A stretch of DNA of 64,000 nucleotides from Hyphobacterium indicum (GTDB lineage Bacteria > Pseudomonadota > Alphaproteobacteria > Caulobacterales > Maricaulaceae): the NCBI RefSeq assembly GCF_003129605.1, contig NZ_QBDX01000001.1:310001-374000 (forward strand). The letters are read 5' to 3'. Of the stretch, positions 58,823 through 64,000 are shown in pieces. Position 1 is the stretch's first letter, and each line of letters opens with the position of its first letter. Both the position numbers and the translations under genes were made by a program. The notes under the pieces were generated by a model. The model did not search any database. It was not told the DNA's origin and saw only the letters and a program-made list of their open reading frames with translations.

Positions 58823-59719
58823 CTAGGCCTCCTGTGAGAGGAGGCCTTTTTCAGCGGCCGCGCGTTTCATGGCCTGCTGCAGTTTTTCAAAGGCGCGCAC
58901 CTCGATCTGCCGGATGCGCTCGCGGCTGACCTTGTAGACTTCGGCCAGTTCCTCCAGCGTCTTGGGCTCATCGGTCAGCTTGCGTTGCTGGATGATGTCA
59001 CGCTCCCGCTCGTTGAGATCACTCATCGCGTCCTGCAGAAGCAGCATGCGCTGATCAAATTCGTCATGCTCGGCCAGTTCGGCTTCCTGGGAGACGCCGT
59101 CCTTGTCCTCCAGCCAGTCTTGCCATTCGCTATCGCCTTCCGAGCCCTTCAGAGGCGCATTCAGGGACGCATCCGGGCCGGACAGGCGACGGTTCATGTT
59201 GATGACGTCATCATCGGTCACGCCCAGCTTGGTGGCGATGGCCTCGACCTGTTCCGGCTTCAGATCACCATCCTCCAGCGCGGCCATTTTCGATTTCATG
59301 CGGCGCAGATTGAAGAACAGTTTTTTCTGGGCAGCGGTCGTGCCCATTTTCACAAGCGACCATGAGCGCAGGACATATTCCTGGATCGAGGCGCGAATCC
59401 ACCACATGGCATAGGTCGCCAGCCGGAAGCCCTTGTCCGGATCGAATTTCTTGACCGCCTGCATCAGTCCGACATTGCCTTCGGAAATCACTTCCGCAAT
59501 CGGCAGGCCATAGCCGCGATAGCCCATGGCGATTTTCGCCACGAGACGCAGATGTGAAGTGACCAGTTTTTCGGCCGCGCCTGTGTCTTCATGCTCGCGC
59601 CAGCGTTTGGCCAGCATGAATTCCTCGTCCTTTTCCAGCATCGGAAATTTCCGGATGTTGGTCAGATAACGATTGAGGCCTTCTTCGGGAGAAAGCGACA
59701 GGGAGATTGCATTCGCCAT
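58823..59719 (-). CDS. rpoH: RNA polymerase heat-shock sigma factor RpoH
   Basis: 298 residues, full length. Region 2 contains YAMWWIRASIQEYVL, region 4 has LNERERDIIQQRKL and VSRERIRQIEVRAFEKL, and the RpoH box QKKLFFNLRR distinguishes it from RpoD-type factors. It directs transcription of chaperone and protease genes. It is followed directly by the DUF481 gene and its hairpin. Confidence 0.96.
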   Translation of the reverse strand: MANAISLSLSPEEGLNRYLTNIRKFPMLEKDEEFMLAKRWREHEDTGAAEKLVTSHLRLVAKIAMGYRGYGLPIAEVISEGNVGLMQAVKKFDPDKGFRLATYAMWWIRASIQEYVLRSWSLVKMGTTAAQKKLFFNLRRMKSKMAALEDGDLKPEQVEAIATKLGVTDDDVINMNRRLSGPDASLNAPLKGSEGDSEWQDWLEDKDGVSQEAELAEHDEFDQRMLLLQDAMSDLNERERDIIQQRKLTDEPKTLEELAEVYKVSRERIRQIEVRAFEKLQQAMKRAAAEKGLLSQEA

Positions 59720-59886
59720 TTTTGTCCCCTTACACTCCGTGTTCCACGCCTAGTTAGGCATTGCTTTTGTGCATTACTAGGGCTTCACGGCGAAGTTATG
59801 ACATGTGAGCGAAACGTATCGCCCGCAGGTTTGTTTCAACGCAATTGGCGCTTCCGGCAAGGCCGCGTCTCCGGCAAACTGGTTCC

Positions 59887-60537
59887 ATGGCACGCACAAA
59901 CAGGAAATCGAGGGATGCGGCAGCGTCGAGGGCCGCGCTGATGGACGCCGCTGGCCGGCTTTTTGCCAGACGCGGGTTTTCGGCCACGTCTCTGGATATG
60001 ATCGCCGCCGAAACCGGGCTCAACAAGGCCATGGTCGCCTATTATTTCGGTTCGAAGACCGGTCTGTACCAGTCTGTCCTCGATGCCGGTGTGTCAAAAC
60101 TGCTGGAGCGCGTCGATATTGACGCGCTGGAGGCCAGCCCGCCCGCCCGCAGACTCCCGGCTTTCGCCAGAGTCCTGGCGCGGGGCTTTGAGGCCGCGCC
60201 TTATCTGCCGGGCATGCTGGTGCAGGATTATCTGTCCGGTACCCAGCAGATGCGCCCGGAAGCCGCGGCCAGCCTTGCCCGCAATTTCGAGGTCACGCGG
60301 GCGATTGTCGAGCGCGGGCAAATGGCGGGTGTGTTTCGCGAGGCCGATCCGCATCAGGTGCATCTGACCCTTGTGGGGGCATTGGTCTTCTTCAGCATCA
60401 CCCGGCCTTTCCGCAATAAAATGCAGTCGGAAGGGCGGCTGCCATTCACCAATCCGGATCCGGAGGAATTCGCTGAATTCGTTGGTGAAATGCTCGCCCG
60501 CGGCCTTGTGGCGGAAAACCCGTCCGAACCCGGTTAG
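59887..60537 (+). CDS. TetR-family transcriptional regulator
   Basis: 216 residues from the ATG at 59887 (MARTNRKSRDAAASRAALMD). DNA-binding helix-turn-helix FARRGFSATSLDMIAAETGLNKAMVAYYFGSKTGLY, C-terminal ligand-binding helices as in the CecR/YbjK type. It is followed by a short AT-rich gap and a cupin protein gene, its likely regulon. Confidence 0.88.
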   Translation: MARTNRKSRDAAASRAALMDAAGRLFARRGFSATSLDMIAAETGLNKAMVAYYFGSKTGLYQSVLDAGVSKLLERVDIDALEASPPARRLPAFARVLARGFEAAPYLPGMLVQDYLSGTQQMRPEAAASLARNFEVTRAIVERGQMAGVFREADPHQVHLTLVGALVFFSITRPFRNKMQSEGRLPFTNPDPEEFAEFVGEMLARGLVAENPSEPG

Positions 60538-60620
60538 ATGCATCACAGCCCGCCTTTGGATGCAGGTTGAAAATTTATTTTCCTTATTAAAAATAAGTAC
60601 TTGCCAAAACGGTATCTTGT

Positions 60621-60643
60621 TTACTAAACACCCGGTTAGTTAG
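60621..60643 (+). promoter_or_regulatory. Candidate TetR operator
   Basis: TTACTAA (60621-60627) and TTAGTTA (60636-60642) form an imperfect inverted repeat within the AT-rich leader of the cupin gene, close to the expected promoter. It could bind the adjacent TetR protein. Confidence 0.35.
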
Positions 60644-60678
60644 CGCTCGGGGGGCGCTCGGACAAACGAGAGGTCGAT

Positions 60679-61440
60679 ATGTCTGTTTTCAAAACTCTGA
60701 TCCCGGCAGCCGCCGTGATCGCATTTTCCACCGGATGGGCGAGCGCCCAATCCACCGATACGGCTTCCATTCTCGAACGCTATGCGGCCGATTATGTGAT
60801 GAATGACGTCACCTTTACCGGCGACGAGGAATTCGGCGTCCAGGTCAATGGTGAAATGTGGACCGTCACACTGGACCATGAAGATCACAGCTATGAGGTT
60901 CGCCAGGGTGATCCCTCATCCCCCACCTTCTTCTACACGGCGACGGGGGATATTCTCGAACGGATCAATCGCGGGGAGATCAGCGCCTATACGGCGATGG
61001 CCAAAGCGTTCTCGACCGATGTGACGCCGATGGATATCGGCCTCATGGAGGGCGCGGATTTTGACCCGGCCATCCTCACCCACGTTTTCCATTTCTGGAC
61101 CCGCGGATTTCCGGAAGTCGTCAATTACGCTGAACAGGCAACGCGCGAGGTCCATGGCGGGAATGCGGGTATTATCTATTATCAACCGGGTTTTCGGTCC
61201 GGTTTCGGATCAATTTCGCCGGGCCAGCACATCAACGAAGACCCGCGCAGCCGTACAAATCCGTTCCCGTCTCTCCTGATCGTGACGGATGGCCGCGTGA
61301 CCGCGCGGATCAACGGTGTGGATTCTGAATTTTCCGAGGGCCAGTTCATGATCATCCCGGCCGACGTCAGTCACGAATTCCTGAACCCTTATGACGAAGA
61401 CGCGCACTTCTTCCTCTTCATGTTCGGCGAGGGTGCCTAG
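60679..61440 (+). CDS. Secreted cupin-domain protein with SCP2-like N-terminal part
   Basis: 253 residues; signal peptide ending ASA-QS near residue 24. Residues 30-120 (VMNDVTFTGDEEFGVQVNG, then FFYTATGDILERINRGEISAYTAM) resemble an SCP2-type lipid-binding domain; residues 165-250 form a cupin (LIVTDGRVTARINGVDSEF, EGQFMIIPADVSHEFLN). A protein binding a hydrophobic compound outside the cytoplasm is plausible. GAGAGGTCGAT precedes the ATG. Confidence 0.7.
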   Translation: MSVFKTLIPAAAVIAFSTGWASAQSTDTASILERYAADYVMNDVTFTGDEEFGVQVNGEMWTVTLDHEDHSYEVRQGDPSSPTFFYTATGDILERINRGEISAYTAMAKAFSTDVTPMDIGLMEGADFDPAILTHVFHFWTRGFPEVVNYAEQATREVHGGNAGIIYYQPGFRSGFGSISPGQHINEDPRSRTNPFPSLLIVTDGRVTARINGVDSEFSEGQFMIIPADVSHEFLNPYDEDAHFFLFMFGEGA

Positions 61441-62429
61441 AGCGTTTCCAGGAATTTCTCCAGCTTCTGCAAATCCTTCGGCAGATCCGTCTCGAAGCTC
61501 AACCGCGCCTGCGTGATCGGGTGAACAAAGCCGAGAAGGCGGGCATGCAGGGCCTGGCGGCGGAAATCCTTGAACGCCCGGCCATCATCCAGCTCCTTCA
61601 GCTTCTGCGAGCGGCCCCGTCCATAAACGGGGTCGCCCAGAAGCGGGCAGCCGATATGGGCCATGTGCACGCGGATCTGGTGGGTGCGTCCGGTTTCAAG
61701 GCGGCATTCCACTTTCGCCGCCAGCCCCCGGCCCAGCATCGCCCCGCCTTCGCGGCCATAGGATTTCAGCGTCTGGTAATTGGTCACCGCCTGCTTGCCG
61801 GCAATACTGTTCTGCCGGTTCACCACCGCCATTTTCTTGCGGTCCGTGTCCGAACGCGCAATCCGCGTGTCGATCCGGCCGGAGCGGGGCTCGGGCGAGG
61901 AGCGGGTAAAGGCGGTATAGGCGCGCTCCACCGTGTGCGCGGCAAACTGATCGGATAGCCCCTGATGCGCGGCATCGGACTTGGCCGCCACCAGCAGGCC
62001 CGACGTATCCTTGTCCAGCCGGTGGACGATGCCCGGACGCTCCACCCCGCCAATGCCCGACAGCGTGCCGGCACAGTGATGCAGCAGGGCATGGACCAGC
62101 GTCCCGGTCCAGTTGCCCGCTGCCGGATGCACGGCCATGCCGGCCGGCTTGTTGACGATGATCAGATGCTCATCCTCGAACGCCACCTCCAGCGGAATCG
62201 CTTCCGGCTTCGGCTCGGGCGCGGCCAGGGGCGGGATGGTGATGACATATTCAGCCCCTGCCAGCGTCTTGGCTGCCGCATTGGTGACGGGCACGCCATT
62301 GCAGCTGACCTGACCGTCCTCGATCAGCGCCTTGAAGCGCGAGCGCGAATACTCTTCCAGCTCGTCCGCCAGCCAGCGGTCGAGACGCAGGCCTTTGGCC
62401 GGGGCAATCAGGGTGATGGGGGCGGTCAT
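61437..62429 (-). CDS. RluA/RluD-family 23S rRNA pseudouridine synthase
   Basis: 330 residues. An S4-like RNA-binding part at the N-terminus (LRLDRWLADELEEYSRSR) and a catalytic domain with Asp in HRLDKDTSGLLVAAK, then GRTHQIRVHMAHIGCPLLGDPVYG. Most similar in build to RluD, which modifies helix 69; the exact target is not proven. A four-base stop overlap with the cupin gene on the other strand. Confidence 0.92.
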   Translation of the reverse strand: MTAPITLIAPAKGLRLDRWLADELEEYSRSRFKALIEDGQVSCNGVPVTNAAAKTLAGAEYVITIPPLAAPEPKPEAIPLEVAFEDEHLIIVNKPAGMAVHPAAGNWTGTLVHALLHHCAGTLSGIGGVERPGIVHRLDKDTSGLLVAAKSDAAHQGLSDQFAAHTVERAYTAFTRSSPEPRSGRIDTRIARSDTDRKKMAVVNRQNSIAGKQAVTNYQTLKSYGREGGAMLGRGLAAKVECRLETGRTHQIRVHMAHIGCPLLGDPVYGRGRSQKLKELDDGRAFKDFRRQALHARLLGFVHPITQARLSFETDLPKDLQKLEKFLETL

Positions 62430-62477
62430 GCGCGCGGGTTAGCGCAACTTTCCCGCCCCGTCACGTGTCTGTGGCTT

Positions 62478-63104
62478 CTACGCCCGCTCCACCAGACGCA
62501 TGAAACGCCCGCGCAGCTCGTCATCGGACTTGAACTCGCCGGCAAAGGTGGTGGTGATGGTCGAGACATTGGGGTGATGCACACCGCGCGTCGTCATGCA
62601 CTGGTGCTTGGCGTCGATCAGCACCGCCACGCCGCGCGCATCCATGGCTTCCATGATGGAATCGGCGATTTGCGCAGTCATGGTTTCCTGCGTTTGCAGG
62701 CGCTTGGAGAAAATCTCCACCACGCGGGCAATCTTGGAAATGCCGACCACATTCTTGCGCGGCAGATAGGCGACATGCGCCACGCCCATGATCGGGGCGA
62801 GATGGTGTTCGCAATGGCTTTCAACATCGATATTGGTGAGCATCACCATATCGTCATAGCCCTGAACGTCTTCGAAGACGCGCGACAGCTCTTTCGCCGG
62901 ATCGGCGGCATAGCCGGAGAACCATTCCTCGAACGCCTTGGCGACGCGCTTGGGCGTATCCAGCAGGCCTTCGCGATTGGGATTATCCCCGGCCCAGGCG
63001 ATCAGCGTGCGCACAGCGGCTTCGGCCTCTTCGCGGCTGGGGCGGGCGGGAGCTGCGGTGTCGGGGCGCAGATTGACAGGTGTTTGGGCGTCCATGTTGA
63101 CCAT
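62478..63104 (-). CDS. folE: GTP cyclohydrolase I
   Basis: 208 residues. First step of tetrahydrofolate synthesis. Zinc-site residues in [13 protein letters not shown] and in the later [38 protein letters not shown] is typical. Start at 63104 or at the second Met (63095). Confidence 0.95.
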   Translation of the reverse strand: MVNMDAQTPVNLRPDTAAPARPSREEAEAAVRTLIAWAGDNPNREGLLDTPKRVAKAFEEWFSGYAADPAKELSRVFEDVQGYDDMVMLTNIDVESHCEHHLAPIMGVAHVAYLPRKNVVGISKIARVVEIFSKRLQTQETMTAQIADSIMEAMDARGVAVLIDAKHQCMTTRGVHHPNVSTITTTFAGEFKSDDELRGRFMRLVERA

Positions 63105-63314
63105 GATCCTTCCGTTTTCGGGTTGGGAATGCCTTCACATTCCGTGTAGTTCCGGTTTCCGGACCGAAGTACAGGACGTCAAAACTCAGCCGCCCGAAGT
63201 TCTTCCGGTTTCGCTTACCGTGCGAGACCGCTATGTAGGGCGTGAATTCGCGCCGTCCATAGGGAGGGGAGCGACTTTATACGCAAATGTCTGGAAACGA
63301 TAGGACTGGCTCAC

Positions 63315-64000
63315 ATGCCGACGCTTCAACTGCACGACACGCTGACGGGACAGAAACGGGCCTTCGTGCCTGGCGATCCGAAACGGGTGACGATGTATGT
63401 TTGCGGGCCGACGGTCTGGTCCTACGCCCATATCGGCAATGCCCGTCCGCCGGTCGTGTTCGACGTGCTGTTCCGCCTGTTGCAACGCACCTATGGCGCA
63501 GACCATGTCATCTATGCGCGCAACATCACCGATGTGGATGACAAGATCATCGAGGCAGCGCGTGAACGCGACGAGCCGATCGAGGCCATCACCCGCAAAT
63601 TCGCGGACATCTACCGCCGGGATACCGGCGCGCTCGGCGTCCTGCCGCCGACGCTGGAACCGCATGCCACAGAGCATATCGGCGAGATGACCGACATGAT
63701 CGCCCGCCTCATCGAGAGCGGGCATGCCTATGAGGCGGAAGGCCATGTCCTGTTTTCCGTGCAGAGCTATGACCGCTATGGCGCGCTGTCGAAGCGCGAC
63801 CGCGAGGACATGATCGCCGGTGCACGGGTGGAAGTCGCCCCCTACAAGAAGGACCCGGCCGATTTCGTCATGTGGAAGCCGGCAAAAGACGGCGAGCCCG
63901 GCTGGGACAGCCCCTGGGGCCGCGGCCGTCCGGGCTGGCATATCGAATGCTCGGCTATGGCGGAAAAACATCTCGGCGAGATTTTCGACATTCATGGCGG
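63315..64000 (+). CDS. cysS: Cysteinyl-tRNA synthetase (partial, cut by window edge)
   Basis: The first 228 codons are visible. Class I features: [18 protein letters not shown] (HIGH-like site with the zinc ligand Cys), [10 protein letters not shown], and the second zinc-site region [12 protein letters not shown]. Charges tRNA-Cys. The 210-bp leader between folE and cysS shows no other gene. Confidence 0.95.
   Translation, partial: MPTLQLHDTLTGQKRAFVPGDPKRVTMYVCGPTVWSYAHIGNARPPVVFDVLFRLLQRTYGADHVIYARNITDVDDKIIEAARERDEPIEAITRKFADIYRRDTGALGVLPPTLEPHATEHIGEMTDMIARLIESGHAYEAEGHVLFSVQSYDRYGALSKRDREDMIAGARVEVAPYKKDPADFVMWKPAKDGEPGWDSPWGRGRPGWHIECSAMAEKHLGEIFDIHG

Overview
The window looks like chromosomal DNA of a GC-rich alphaproteobacterium. 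The alpha-type SerC, the RpoH with an intact RpoH box, and the many small TGA/ATG-overlapped envelope operons would fit the marine Maricaulaceae/Hyphomonadaceae group; that placement is inference. I see no tRNA, rRNA, CRISPR array, insertion sequence or prophage, and no gene-free gap longer than about 300 bp.

Left part (1-27130, all minus strand). The dominant feature is a run of 22 paralogous genes, called P1 to P22 in order of transcription (P1 at 18283, P22 cut by the left edge). Each encodes about 235-265 residues: a short basic N-terminus, one membrane segment and a variable, probably periplasmic domain resembling DUF6090. Consecutive P genes overlap by four bases (ATGA) at 19 junctions. 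The 5' part of each gene (about 120 bp) is nearly constant and the rest is highly variable. All 17 intact Cys-containing members have exactly two cysteines, in several different places; four members have none. The run is broken by a DUF3500 gene, inserted behind a 17-bp relic of a P-gene start, and by a small multi-pass membrane protein gene. Just upstream, and in the same direction, lies a four-gene overlapping operon (T1-T4) of TolB-like/TPR membrane proteins, preceded by a secreted zinc-peptidase-like gene. Functions of the P and T products are unknown; the layout suggests an envelope system that diversifies by recombination.

Middle part (27244-45250). An ABC exporter, thiD, a small operon of an EamA transporter and a class V aminotransferase, serC, a PagL-like lipid A deacylase, and purA. 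At 36287-38322 a Tat-signal protein with seven cysteines spaced exactly five residues apart sits beside a radical SAM/SPASM maturase, a probable RiPP-type pair. Then follow a PLP decarboxylase, an AraC regulator, a beta-lactamase-family hydrolase, an acyltransferase-3 protein and a secreted protein.

Right part (44331-64000). A TPP riboswitch precedes mmcQ/yjbR, a lipoprotein gene and thiC; thiC carries an in-frame palindromic repeat insertion. After that come small housekeeping genes (GIY-YIG, YkgJ-like, GFA, GST, methyltransferase), a tightly coupled operon (thioredoxin-like, DUF1214, DUF1254, PhzF), a Cys-repeat trypsin-like protease, YhhN, a DUF481 outer-membrane protein whose ribosome site lies in a hairpin, rpoH, a TetR regulator next to a secreted cupin protein, a RluD-type pseudouridine synthase, folE and the start of cysS.
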